From positions 74,667 through 138,666 of the forward strand of contig JAUJOA010000005.1 in NCBI GenBank assembly GCA_030447875.1: a stretch of DNA of 64,000 nt, written 5' to 3'. Under the pieces are notes generated by a model. That model made no database searches. It was given only the letters and a program-made list of their open reading frames with translations, and was not told where the DNA came from. Each line of letters begins with the position of its first letter. Position 1 is the stretch's first letter. Position numbers and translations under genes: made by a program. Positions 52,322 through 62,584 of the stretch are shown here, in pieces. Origin of the DNA: Thermoleophilaceae bacterium. Its GTDB lineage: Bacteria; Actinomycetota; Thermoleophilia; Solirubrobacterales; Thermoleophilaceae.

Positions 52322-53610
52322 CTCGTCTCGGCCCCCGTGCCGAGGAAGGACGCCGGCAGCTCGGGTGACGCCGACCACTGCACCACCGGCCGGTGGGCGC
52401 GCCCGGCGGTGAAGCCGCCGAGCGGCTCGGCGCGCGCGATCTCGAGCCGCAAGAGGCTGCCGCCGTGCTCGTGGTGGGCGGCGTGGAGGACTCGTTCGCC
52501 CTCGAGCGTCACCGCGTTGGCGACGATCCGCCCGTCCGCGCGAAGCGCGCCCATGCAGCGGTCCAGCAGACCCTCAACCGTTAGCCCGCCGCCGACGAAG
52601 ATCGCGTCGGGCGCGGCCAGCCTCTCAAGCGCCGCTGGCGCCTCGCCGTGCACCACCTCGAGGCCGGGGACGCCGAGGCGCAGCGCGTTGCGACCGATGC
52701 GCTCAGCACGGTCGGCGCGCGCCTCGACGGCGATCGCGCGGCAGGACGGGTGGGTGCGCATCCACTCGATCGCGATCGAGCCGCTGCCGGCGCCAACGTC
52801 CCACAGCAGCTGCCCGGGCACCGGCGCGAGCGCCGCGAGCGACACCGCGCGCACCTCGCGCTTGGTGAGCTGGCCGTCGGACTCGAAGGCGTCGTCGGGG
52901 AGCCCCGGGCTGCGCGGCAAGAGCTCCGCGCCGGGCTCCGCGCGGCACTCGAGCGCCACCGCGTGCAGGACCGCGGCCGGGCGGTCGCCCCAGTCGGCGG
53001 CGGTTGACTCCACGATGCGCTCGCGTTCACCGCCGAGCTCCTCGAGCACCACCAGCCGGCTCGGCCCGTAGCCGCGGTCTGTGGCGAGGCGGGCGACGCT
53101 CGCCGCGCCGTCGGTCCCGGAGACGTAGGCCACGATGCGCCGGCCGGGCTGCAACGCGGAGGCGAGCACCTCGACCGGGCGGGCGACCGCGCTGACGAGC
53201 TCGGCGTCGGCCTCGGGCCAGCCCAGCCGGGCGCAGGCGATGGCGTGCGCGGAGGGATGGGGGACGACCTCGAGCCGCTCCCGCCCTAGCCGGCGGGCGA
53301 GCGTGGCCCCGACGCCGTGGAGCATCGGGTCGCCGCTCGCCAGCACGCACACCTCGCGGCCCGTGACCGCCTCGAGCTCGTCGAACATCGGCGCCATCGG
53401 AGAGGGCCACGGGCGGCGCTCGGCGCCCGTGTCGGGCACGCGCGCCAGGTGGCGCTCGCCTCCAACCAGCAGGTCGGCGGAGCGGATGGCGGCGCGGGCG
53501 GCCTCGCCCAGGCCCGCCCAGCCGTCCGCGCCGATGCCCACGACCGTGACGCGCGCGGGCCGTGCGGCGGCGGCGCCAGGCGCGGCTGCCGTCCCGTGGG
53601 CGCAGCTCAC
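52318..53610 (-). CDS. cobL: Precorrin-6Y C5,15-methyltransferase (decarboxylating) CobL
   Basis: Bifunctional enzyme. The N-terminal CbiE-type domain has VTVVGIGADGWAGLGEAARA, ASGDPMLHGVGATLARRLG and VVPHPSAHAIACARLGWPEA. The C-terminal CbiT-type domain begins at KREVRAVSLAALAPVPGQLL and has the SAM motif WDVGAGSGSIAIEWMRTHP and VGGGLTVEGLLDRC. 430 residues from GTG 53610, which overlaps the cobN stop by GTGA. Intact. Confidence 0.93.
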   Translation of the reverse strand: MSCAHGTAAAPGAAAARPARVTVVGIGADGWAGLGEAARAAIRSADLLVGGERHLARVPDTGAERRPWPSPMAPMFDELEAVTGREVCVLASGDPMLHGVGATLARRLGRERLEVVPHPSAHAIACARLGWPEADAELVSAVARPVEVLASALQPGRRIVAYVSGTDGAASVARLATDRGYGPSRLVVLEELGGERERIVESTAADWGDRPAAVLHAVALECRAEPGAELLPRSPGLPDDAFESDGQLTKREVRAVSLAALAPVPGQLLWDVGAGSGSIAIEWMRTHPSCRAIAVEARADRAERIGRNALRLGVPGLEVVHGEAPAALERLAAPDAIFVGGGLTVEGLLDRCMGALRADGRIVANAVTLEGERVLHAAHHEHGGSLLRLEIARAEPLGGFTAGRAHRPVVQWSASPELPASFLGTGAETR

Positions 53611-56600
53611 GCGCTCGCCTCCTCGAGCTCGCCCTCGAGCTGGAGGTAGCGCTGCCTGATGCCGGCCAGCGTGTCGTCGTCTGGCTCCGCCCATAGGCCG
53701 CGCTCGGCCGCCTCGAGCAGGCGCTCGGCGATCGCCCGCGCCGCCCACGGGTTCGACCGGGCCATGAAGCGGGACACGTCCTCGTCGAGCAGGTGGCGCC
53801 GGGCCACCTGCTCGTACATCCAGTCCTCGGCCACCCCGGCGGTCGCGTCCCAGCCGAACAGGTAGTCGACCGTCGCCGACAGCTCGGCGGCGCCCTTGTA
53901 GCCGTGGCGGATCATCGAGGCGATCCAGCGCGGGTTCGCGACGCGGGCGCGGAAGACGCGCCGGGCCTCCTCGGCGAGCTCGCGCGTGACCACGCGCGAG
54001 GGGTCCGAGCTGTCGCCGACGTAGGCGCGCGGCTCGCGGCCGGCCAGCGCGCGGACCGTGGCCACCATGCCGCCGTGGAACTGGAAATAGTCGCCGGAGT
54101 CGAGGATGTCGTTCTCGCGCGAGTCCACGTTCTTGACCGCGACCTCCATCCGCGCGTAGCACGCGCGCATCGCCTCCTGGGCGTGCTCGCCGTCGAGCCC
54201 GCGGCCGTACGCGTAGCCGCCCCAGCTCTCGTAGACGCCCGCGATGTCGCCCTCCTCGCGCCAGTCACGCGAGTCGACGAGCTGGAGCAGGCCCGCCCCA
54301 TAGGTTCCGGGCTTGGAGCCGAACACCCGCGTGGTGGCGCGGCGCCACCCGGCCTCGGCACTGAGCTCGGCGGCCAGGCGCTCGGCCTCCTCGCGGGCGT
54401 GGGCGGCCACGAAGTTCAGCTCCGGGGGCTCGTCGAGCTCGGCGACCCTCGCCACCGCGTCATCCATCAGCCGCACCAGGTTGGGAAAGGCGTCGCGGAA
54501 GAAGCCGGAGATGCGCACGGTGACGTCGATCCGGGGCCGCCCGAGCTCCTCGAGCGGCACGACCTCGATTCCGGTCACCCGCCGCGACTCGCGGTTCCAG
54601 CGCGGCCGTACGCCCAGCAGGGCCAGCACCTCGGCCACGTCGTCGCCCTGGGTGCGGATCGCCGACGTGCCCCACACCACGAGTCCGACCATGCGCGGGT
54701 AGGCGCTCGTCTCCTCCAGGTGGCGGTCGAGCAGCGCGTCGGCGAGCTTGCGGCCCGTCTCGTAGGCCAGCTCGGAGGGGAGCGAGCGCGGGTCGATCGA
54801 GAAGAAGTTGCGGCCGGTCGGCAGCACGTCGACGCGGCCGCGGGTCGGGCTCCCCGAGGGGCCGGCGGGGACGAAGCGCCCGCGCAGGGCGTCGAGCACG
54901 CGGTCGACCTCGTCGCTCGTGCGGCGCAGCCTGAGCACGACCTCGCCGGCGGCGAAGCGCAGCGCGCGCTCGACGCCCTCCTCGCGCTGGCCGAGGACCT
55001 GGGCGCAGACCTCGGCGGCGGCCGCGGTGCTCCAGTCGCGTTCCGCGAGCGCGTCGAGCAGCGCCGCCTGGGCCGCCTCGAGCCGGTCGACGAGGTCGCC
55101 GGCCTTCGCCGACGGCCCGGGGAAGCGCTCGAGCAGCGTCTGCGGGCGCCTCGGCGCCGCGGCGCCGGGAGCGGCCACGAGCGCGGGCTCGTCGAGGCCG
55201 AAGGCGGCGCCGATCGCGCGGCGCAGCCCGCTGACACCGCCGGGTCCGATCCGCATGATCGCCGCGACCAGGCCGCGCAGCTGCTCGCCCTCGGGCGCGA
55301 GCCCGAGCGTGTGCAGGCCGTCCTTGACCTGAATGTCCTTGATCTCGCACAGGTAGCCGTCGATGTGCTCGACGAGTGCGCCGAGGTCGTCGGGGCGCTC
55401 CTTGATGCCGAGGTCGGACTGGAGGTTGGCCCGCTCGATGGCGCTCCAGATCCGCGCCGCGAGGCCGGGCAGCTTGCCGGGGTCGAGCACCTCGAGGAGT
55501 GCGTACTCGTCGAGCAGGTCTTCCAGCTCGGCGAGCTCGTCGTAGGTCTCCGCGCGCATCATCGGCGGCACCAGGTGGTCGACGATCACGGCGTGGGCCC
55601 GCCGCTTGGCCTGCACGCCCTCCCCGGGGTCGTTGACCACGAACGGGTAGACCAGCGGCAGGTCGCCGAGCACCGCGTCGGGCGCGCAGGCCGCGGACAG
55701 CGCGAGCGTTTTGCCGGGCAGCCACTCAAGCGTGCCGTGCTTTCCGAGGTGGACGATCGCGTCGGCGCCCCAGGCCCGGTCCAGCCACCAGTAGGTCGCG
55801 AGGTAGTGGTGAGTGGGCGGTAGCTCCGGGTCGTGGTAGATCGCGATCGGGTCCTCGCCGTAGCCGCGCGGCGGCTGGATCGCCACGAGCACGTTGCCGC
55901 GCTCGAGCCCGGCGATCACGAAGTCGTCCCCGTCCACGTAGTGCTCCCCAGGCGGCGGGCCCCAGCGATCCTCGATCGCGGCACGCAGCGGCTGCGGCAG
56001 CTCGGCGTACCACTCGAGGTAGCGCGCGACCGGCAGCCGCAGACGTGCGGCCGTGAGCTGCTCGTCGGTGAGGAACTCCGGGTCGTGCCCTCCTCCCGCG
56101 ATCAGCGCGTGCATGAGTTCGTCGCCGTGCTCGAAGGGCGACTCGACGGAGTAGCCGTCCTCGGCAAGCGCGGCCAGCAGCCGGATCGCGCTCGCCGGCG
56201 TGTCGAGGCCGACGGCCATCCCGACGCGGGCGTGGCGGCTCGGGAAGCTCGTGAGGACGACTGCGACGCGGCGCTCCGCCCCGGCACGCGCCGCAGGCGC
56301 GCGCTTCTGACCGCGAGGCGCGCCACGCGGTCGCAGCGCTCGCGGTCCGGTACGTAGCGGGGCACGGCGGTCCCGACCGGCGAGCCCTGGGCGTCCCGCT
56401 CCTTGAAGGAGATCACGCCGGCCAGCACGCGGCCGTCGAACTCCGGGATCGCCACCTGGGTCGCCGCGTCGAGCGGGGCGAGGCCCTCCGTGGAGCGCTC
56501 CCATGCCGCTCGCGAGCTCGTGGCGCAGACGGCCTGCAGGACGGGCACGTCCAGCGCCGCCAGGGCCTCGGCGTCCCACTCCTGCCAGTCGCCCCCGACG

Positions 56601-57360
56601 CCGACGGGCGCGGCCGCGTCGGCGGCTCGGAGCCGCCCGTCGCGAGCATCGTGGTGATCAGGGCGTCGACGTGGCCGTCGAGCAGCGCGAGCGCCGGGAC
56701 CCGACCGTCCGCATCGCGGCGGAGCGTGTAGCTCCACACGGCGAGCGCGTTGCCGCCCGCCTGCTCGATCGCGCTGCACAGCGCATCGACGAACGCGGTG
56801 TTGCCGCTCAGTCGGTGGGAGCGGTAGAAGGCGACGCCGATCGTCGGCCGCCCCCGTCGCACCGCTCGCGCGTGCTCGACCGTCACGTCGCCCTCGCCGG
56901 GCAGGTAGACGCCCAGGTCGGCCACCTCGCGCGGTGGCTCGAAACCCCAGCCCTCCAGCAGGAAGGTGTCGGCCAGGAAGCGCAGCAGCTGCTCGACGTT
57001 CTCCACGTCGCCGTGGCGCAGGTACTCGCCCGCCTGCGCGACCGCTCCGGCGGGCGCGAGGGACAGGGCCATCATCTCCGCGTCGGGCTCGGCCTCACCC
57101 CCCAGCGCGATCAGCGCGACGCCGCGCTCCTGGCAGCGTGCGCGCAACAGGTCGAACCCGTGCTGCCACCCCCGCCGGCCGCCCAGGATCCGGCAGAGCA
57201 CCGCCCGCGCGCCGGCCAGTATCTCCTCGACGACCGCCGCGTGGTCCTCGACGCCGCCCGGGTTGCGGCAGCGGACCTCCGGAAACCCCGCGGGCAGGCG
57301 CTCGACCGCAGCCGCGGTCGCCATGATCTCCGTGTCGGCGGTGGTGACGATCCGGAGCAC
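53607..57360 (-). CDS. cobN: Cobaltochelatase subunit CobN (two frame breaks)
   Basis: Large subunit that inserts cobalt into hydrogenobyrinate a,c-diamide. The protein begins at GTG 57360 (LRIVTTADTEIMATAAAVER), directly after the cobIJ stop. It runs in one frame to ALITTMLATGG, changes frame near 56635 (DWQEWDAEALAALDVPVLQA), and again near 56300 (ERRVAVVLTSFPSRHARVGM). From there it is open to the end with HLGKHGTLEWLPGKTLALSA and DYLFGWDATAGVAEDWMYEQ. Both breaks are single-base shifts in GC runs. ATPase partners CobS/CobT (chelatase) are not in the window. Confidence 0.9.
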
Positions 57361-58884
57361 CTAACGCCTCCCGTCGGCTTGGGCCGGATAGCGCCGCGGC
57401 GTGTACACGCGCGGCGGGCCTCCGCCGTTCTCGATCACCCGGGTCGTCGACGAGCCCACGATCACGAGCGTGCGCATGTCGACCGCTGCCGCAGGCAGCC
57501 CGGCCAGCGTCGTCACCGCAACCGCCTCGTCGGGACCCCCCACGTCGCGAGCGACCACCACGGGAGTCTCGGGCACGCGGTGGCGCAGCATCACCTCGCG
57601 CGCGCCCTCGAGCTGGTCGCGGCGCGTCCGGGAGGCGGGGTTGTAGATCGCCAGCGCCAGGTCGGCGGCGCCCGCCGCGTCGAGGCGGCGTTCGATCACC
57701 TCCCAGGGCTTGAGGTTGTCCGAGAGGGAGATGACGCAGAAGTCGTGGCCGAGCGGTGCGCCCACCCGTGCCGCGGCCGCCTGCATGGCGGAGAGGCCGG
57801 GTACGACCCGGACGTCGATGTCGGCGTGCTCGGCGCCCCCGTCTTCGAGCGCCTCGAGCAACGCGCTCGCCATCGCGAAGATCCCCGGGTCGCCCGAGGA
57901 GAGCACCGCCACGCGGGCGCCGTCGGCCGCCAGCGCCAGTGCCTGCGTCGCCCGCTCAGCTTCCCGCCGGTTGTCGCTCGGGTGGCGGCGCTGCCCGGGC
58001 CGCACGGGCACGCGGTCGAGGTACGGCCCGTAGCCCACCAGCTCCTGGGCGGCCGAGAGGGTGGCCTGCGCCTCCGGCGTCAGCCACTCGGGTCCCGCGG
58101 GGCCGAGGCCGACGATCGCAACCTCGCCGGCCCGGGCAAGGGGCCGCCCATCCGCCCGGCCGGCGGGCACGAACACGAGCGACATGTAGGGCACCTTGCC
58201 CTCCACGCCGGTGAAGGGCTCGACGCGCTGGCTGGGCAGCGTCGCGCGCTCGACGTAGACGGCCCGGTCGGTGAGGCCGGCGCGCTCGAGCGCATCGCGG
58301 ACGTTGCCGAAGGTACGCCCGAGCTTGATCACGGCCGAAGCATCGGCCGTCTGCAGGCGGGCGGCGAGCACCTCGGGGGAGAGCGTGCCGGGCAGCACCG
58401 TGAGCACGTCCTCGCGCCGTACGAGCGGCGTGCCGGCCACCGCGCTGGCGGCACTCACCGAGGTCACCCCGGGCACGACCTCGGTCTCGTAGCGGTGGGC
58501 GAGCCGCTCGTGGAGATACATGTACGAGCCGTAGAAGAAGGGGTCCCCCACGCAGAGGATCGCCACGTCGCGGCCGGCGTCGAGGTGCTCGGCCACCTCC
58601 TCCGCGCAGCGGTCGTAGAACTCGCTCAGATCGGCCTCGTAGCCGCCGGGATGCGTGCTCTCCTCGGTCGTCACGGGGTAGGTCATCGGCAGCTCGATCT
58701 GGTCGTGCCGCAGGTAAGGCTCGGCCACCGCCCGCGCGACGCTCCGACCATGCCGCGCCCCGGGGTAGGCCACCACGTCGGCGGCTTCGACGACGCGTCG
58801 GGCCTTGATGGTCATCAGCTCGGGATCGCCCGGACCGACGCCCACGCCGAACAGCTTCCCCGCTGCTTGCGCCGTCTCCATCAC
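57361..58884 (-). CDS. cobIJ: Fused precorrin-2 C20- / precorrin-3B C17-methyltransferase CobIJ
   Basis: Two tetrapyrrole methylases in one chain of 507 residues. CobI part: LFGVGVGPGDPELMTIKARR, VGDPFFYGSYMYLHERLAHR, VVPGVTSVSAASAVAGTPLV. CobJ part from about residue 250: VAIVGLGPAGPEWLTPEAQA, VLSSGDPGIFAMASALLEAL, AIYNPASRTRRDQLEGAREV and TLVIVGSSTTRV. The same fusion is known in mycobacteria. The 5' end overlaps the cobH stop; GTG 58884 or ATG 58881 starts it. Intact. Confidence 0.94.
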   Translation of the reverse strand: MMETAQAAGKLFGVGVGPGDPELMTIKARRVVEAADVVAYPGARHGRSVARAVAEPYLRHDQIELPMTYPVTTEESTHPGGYEADLSEFYDRCAEEVAEHLDAGRDVAILCVGDPFFYGSYMYLHERLAHRYETEVVPGVTSVSAASAVAGTPLVRREDVLTVLPGTLSPEVLAARLQTADASAVIKLGRTFGNVRDALERAGLTDRAVYVERATLPSQRVEPFTGVEGKVPYMSLVFVPAGRADGRPLARAGEVAIVGLGPAGPEWLTPEAQATLSAAQELVGYGPYLDRVPVRPGQRRHPSDNRREAERATQALALAADGARVAVLSSGDPGIFAMASALLEALEDGGAEHADIDVRVVPGLSAMQAAAARVGAPLGHDFCVISLSDNLKPWEVIERRLDAAGAADLALAIYNPASRTRRDQLEGAREVMLRHRVPETPVVVARDVGGPDEAVAVTTLAGLPAAAVDMRTLVIVGSSTTRVIENGGGPPRVYTPRRYPAQADGRR

Positions 58885-59507
58885 TCCTCCTCGCGCGCCA
58901 GCGCGTTGACCGCAGCCGCCGCGACGGCGCTCCCGCCGCGCCTGCCGTAGAGCACCAGATGCTCGAGCCCGGAGCCGTGGTCGGCGAGCGCCCGCTTGGA
59001 CTCTGCGGCCCCGACGAACCCCACGGGCACCCCGATCACCGTTGCCGGGCGGTCGGCCCCCTCCTCGATCAGCTCCAGGAGGCGGAACAGCGCCGTGGGG
59101 GCGTTGCCGATCACCACCAGCGAGCCCGCCAGGCGGTCGCGCCAGAGCTCGAGCGCGGCGGCCGTCCGCGTGTTGGCGATCTCTCTTGCCAGCTCAGGGA
59201 CGGCAGGGTCGGAGAGGGTGCAGAGCACCTCGTTGCCGGCGGGCAGCCGCGAACGGGTGATGCCTGCGGCCACCATCGCCGTGTCGCAGAGGATCGGGCT
59301 GCCCTCACGAAGCGCGGCCACCGCGGAGGCGACGAAGCCGGGGGACGCCTCCACGTCGTCGGCGAGGTCGACCATGCCGCAGGCGTGGATCATCCGCACG
59401 ACCACCCGTGTCAACACCTCGTCGAAACGCGAGAGGTCGGCTTCCGAGCGGATGATCGAGAACGACTCCCTGTAGATCTCGTCCCCGCTGCGGATGTACG
59501 TGCTCAC
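58881..59507 (-). CDS. cobH: Precorrin-8X methylmutase CobH
   Basis: Moves the C11 methyl group to C12, yielding hydrogenobyrinate. 208 residues from GTG 59507: YIRSGDEIYRESFSIIRSEA, VVVRMIHACGMVDLADDVEA (with the catalytic His), PILCDTAMVAAGITRSRLPA and TVIGVPVGFVGAAESKRALA. GTG overlaps the cobG stop by 4 nt. Intact. Confidence 0.94.
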   Translation of the reverse strand: MSTYIRSGDEIYRESFSIIRSEADLSRFDEVLTRVVVRMIHACGMVDLADDVEASPGFVASAVAALREGSPILCDTAMVAAGITRSRLPAGNEVLCTLSDPAVPELAREIANTRTAAALELWRDRLAGSLVVIGNAPTALFRLLELIEEGADRPATVIGVPVGFVGAAESKRALADHGSGLEHLVLYGRRGGSAVAAAAVNALAREEE

Positions 59508-60775
59508 GAGCCGCGCTCCCCGGCGAGCAGGACGAGCGCCTCCTCGACGGCCGCGACTCGGCGGACCCGGCCGCCGGTGCGCACCTCCCCTCCCTGCGCG
59601 TCGATCGAGACCGCGACCGGCACGTCGCCGCTCTCGCCGCAGCGACGCTCGCAGGCGGTCCAGTGCTCCGCGGGCGCGTCCGGTGCCCGCTGGGCGGCGC
59701 GCGCGGCCGCTGCGGCGCGCACGTCGGCGGTAGCCCGCCGGCAGGCGCGGAGCCCGGCGCACGCGGACAGGCCGCGCCAGCCCGAGGCTGGGTCGAGCAC
59801 CAGTCCGAGGTCGTCCAACTCGCGCTCGACCGCTACGGCGTGGGCATCGGGCACGTCGACCAGGGTCACGGTGCGGCAGGGCGAGAGGCGCGCCTCGGTC
59901 CCGCACCCGCGCGCGAGCGCAGCCAGCCGGTCGAGCTGTGGGGGGTCCAGCCGTCCAACGGGCGGCAGGGCCGTGATCGCCACTCGCCCGTCACGCTGGC
60001 GGAGCCGGCCAGGCGGCACCGGCGGCGTCGTGCGTCCGCCCGCCGCCGGCCCGCCGTCCACTTGCGGCGCGAGCTTGACGCCCATCCGCGCGGCCACGCG
60101 CTCGGCGCCGCCGGGCAGCTCGCGGATGCGCCAGGCGGCGGCTGCGCCGCGCTCGGCGATGAAGGCGTGTGCGGCCTCGAGGGCGAGTTCGGCCGCGCCC
60201 GCGATCGGCGCCCGCAGGCCGGTGTCGCCGCCGTCGAGGAACAGCCCCGCCTCGGGCGTAGCGGCGCCGCGCGAGACGCACAGCGCCACGTCGTGCTCGC
60301 GGCCACTCAGGATCCCGCTGCCGTCCTCGACCACGAACGAGAAGCGCCCCGAGAGCGTGGCCAGCGCGGGATCGGCGCAGAGCCCCCGGTCGAGGGCGGC
60401 CACCAGCTCGTCCACCTCGCCGGCCGCGCCGGGATGGCGCCCGGCGACCGGGCTGGCGAGGATGTTGCGTGCGCGCTCGTGCTCGGGGGAGGGGAGCAGT
60501 CCCGCGTCGGCCAGCAGCGCTCCCAGCGGCTCCCCGGCTCCTTGGGGCAGGCCGCGTAGCTGGACGTTGGCGCGCGAGGTGATCTCGACGATCCCGCTGC
60601 CCAGCCTGCCGCCGGCGGCGAGGGCGGCGAGCTGTGCTGCGCTGGCGCGCCCGCCGGGTAGGCGTACGCGCGCCAGTGCGCCGTCGAGGGCGTCGTGCAA
60701 CCGCAGCGCGCCCGGGCAGCGGTCGCTGTCTGAGCGCGGGCGGCAGTGCTCGGATGCGCGGGCCGTCGCTGCCAT
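59504..60775 (-). CDS. cobG: Precorrin-3B synthase CobG
   Basis: Oxygen-dependent ring-contraction enzyme of the aerobic pathway, related to sulfite/nitrite reductases. 423 residues from ATG 60775. It shows GIVEITSRANVQLRGLPQGA (the ferredoxin-like half domain), SFVVEDGSGILSGREHDVAL, the second half-domain copy, and Cys residues for the [4Fe-4S] cluster in SACAGLRACRRA and WTACERRCGESGD. The ATG overlaps the cobS stop (TGATG). Confidence 0.88.
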   Translation of the reverse strand: MAATARASEHCRPRSDSDRCPGALRLHDALDGALARVRLPGGRASAAQLAALAAGGRLGSGIVEITSRANVQLRGLPQGAGEPLGALLADAGLLPSPEHERARNILASPVAGRHPGAAGEVDELVAALDRGLCADPALATLSGRFSFVVEDGSGILSGREHDVALCVSRGAATPEAGLFLDGGDTGLRAPIAGAAELALEAAHAFIAERGAAAAWRIRELPGGAERVAARMGVKLAPQVDGGPAAGGRTTPPVPPGRLRQRDGRVAITALPPVGRLDPPQLDRLAALARGCGTEARLSPCRTVTLVDVPDAHAVAVERELDDLGLVLDPASGWRGLSACAGLRACRRATADVRAAAAARAAQRAPDAPAEHWTACERRCGESGDVPVAVSIDAQGGEVRTGGRVRRVAAVEEALVLLAGERGS

Positions 60776-61525
60776 CACGCCTCCACCGCGGGCACGAGCG
60801 CCACGATCGCGAGCGCCGCCAGCTCCGCCGCCATGCCCGTGGCCCCGGCGGCGTCGCCGGTCAGGGGGCCGAAGCGTCTGCGCCAGGCCGGTTCGCACGC
60901 CACGGCGACGGCCAGCGCCCCCGCTAGGGCGGCGAGCGCGAGCCCCTCGCCGCTCCCCGGCGCCGCCAGCCGCCCCGCCGTGAGGCAGGCGAGCGCCGCG
61001 AGCGCGATGGCCCCGGCGCTCACCGCCGGGGTGGCGGCCTGGGCGAAGCCGCGGGCCAGCGAGGCGCGGGTGCCCGTCGCCGACAGCGACAGGGCCACCA
61101 CCATGGCCGTGCGGCCGCAGAGCGGGACGGCGGCGATCAGCGTCCACAGCTCCTCCGTGGCGAGCGTGGCGAGCCACGCGAAGCGCAAGAGGAGAGTCGC
61201 CGCCCCGGTGTCCGCGCCGACCGCGGCCGCCGGCGGCGCGCGGCAGGTCACGAGCGCCGGGTCGGGCGGGCGCCGGCTGGCGATGCCGTCTGCGACGTCG
61301 GCCACCGCGTCGGCGTGGAGGGCACCGGTGAGCAGCAGGTCGAGCGCGACCACGAGCGCCGCCGCCGCCAGCGGGCTCCAGGCGGCGCTCGCCCCCCAGG
61401 CCAGGAGGTCCAGGCGCGCCCATCGCGAGGCCGACGAGCGGGAAGGCGAGCAGGGTGGTGCTGCGGGCAGCGTCGAGTCTGGCGCCCACGGGCAGCACGG
61501 TGAGGAAGGCCAGCGCCGACCTCAT
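60775..61525 (-). CDS. cobS: Adenosylcobinamide-GDP ribazoletransferase CobS (one frame break)
   Basis: Membrane enzyme that joins the lower ligand alpha-ribazole to adenosylcobinamide-GDP. Starts at ATG 61525 (MRSALAFLTVLPVGARLDAA, FPLVGLAMG), then shifts frame near 61420 to continue LDLLAWGASAAWSPLAAAAL and VVALDLLLTGALHADAVADV ADGIASRRP. The Asp residues of the HxDxxxDxxDG motif appear as LHADAVADVADG. Several transmembrane helices follow. ATG overlaps the cobT stop (ATGA). Confidence 0.87.
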
Positions 61526-62584
61526 GCGGCGATCCCGGCCTCCTCGAAAGTGGCCATCTCCGCCAGCGCCGCGGCCGCCGCCTGCACGAGCGGCACGGCG
61601 AGCACGGCGCCGGTGGCCTCCCCAGTCGCAGGCCCAGCTCGAGCAGCGGCATCAGTCCCATCGCCTCGAGCCCCACGCTCGCGCCGGGCTCCGTCGACCT
61701 GTGCCCGGCGACCGCGTAGCCGAGCGCCTCGGGGTAGAGCGCCCGGGCGACCAGCCCGGCTGCGACCGTGGAGACGCCGTCGAGGATCAGCGGCACCCGC
61801 TGCAGGGCGGCGCCGAGCACGAAGCCGGCGATCGCCGCATGCTCGAGCCCGCCGACGTTCGCGAGGGTTCCGAGCGCGTCGGCCGGGTCCGGGGCGTGGC
61901 GCTCGAGCGCCCGCCGCACGACCTCGACCTTGTGGGCGACCGCGGCGGCGTTCCCGCCCGCGCCCGGGCCGGTGACCTCGGCGGCGGGGCGGCCGGTGAA
62001 GGCGGCGATCAGGCAGGCGGCCGGCGTGGTGTTGCCGATCCCCATGTCGCCGGTCACGAGCAGGTCCGCCCCGGCGGCGGTGACCTGCCCGGCGAGGTCG
62101 ACGCCGGCCAGGACCGCGCGCGCCGCCTCCTCGCGGGACATCGCCGGGCCCGCGGACAGGTCGGCGGTGCCGGCGCGCACCTTGCCGCTCTTGAGGAGTG
62201 GGTGGCGCGGAAGCGCGGACGCGACGCCGACATCGAGCACGCTGACGCTGGCCCCGACGGTGCGTGCCAGCGCGCGTTGACCGCCGCGCGGTCGGCGCAG
62301 AACTCGCCGACCATGGTCGCCGTGACCTCTGCCGGCCAGGCGGACACGCCCTGGGCCAGCACCCCGTGGTCGCCCGCGCACACGAGGACGGCGGGCCGCT
62401 CGGGCACGGGCGGCGGGCTGCGACGGGCGACGGAGGCGAGCCAGGCGCCGAGCTCCTCGAGCCGGCCGAGGCTGCCCGGTGGCTTCACCAGCCGGTTGTG
62501 ACGCGCGCGGGCCGCGGCGGCTGCGTCGGCGTCGACGGGCGCGATCTCCGCGCAGACGCGGGCAAGGCTCTCCTCCGCGCTCAA
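61522..62584 (-). CDS. cobT: Nicotinate-nucleotide:dimethylbenzimidazole phosphoribosyltransferase CobT (two frame breaks)
   Basis: Makes alpha-ribazole phosphate for the lower ligand. TTG 62584 overlaps the upstream TGA. N-terminal part: RHNRLVKPPGSLGRLEELGA, VLVCAGDHGVLAQGVSAWPA. After a frame change near 62275: VSVLDVGVASALPRHPLLKS, LVTGDMGIGNTTPAACLIAA, GTLANVGGLEHAAIAGFVLG (catalytic region), PLILDGVSTVAAGLVA. After another near 61625: EATGAVLAVPLVQAAAAALA and EMATFEEAGIAA. Both breaks are single-base shifts in G/C runs. Confidence 0.9.

Noticed and set aside
53793-55823. Plus-strand open frame of 676 codons
   Set aside because: Exactly antisense to well-conserved cobN sequence; such frames are expected in GC-rich genes.
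53607-57360. cobN as a true pseudogene
   Set aside because: Breaks are single-base, at GC runs, inside an operon whose translational overlaps are intact, so sequence error is the simpler explanation.
58959-60983. Plus-strand open frame of 674 codons
   Set aside because: Antisense to cobH and cobG, which carry clear motifs.
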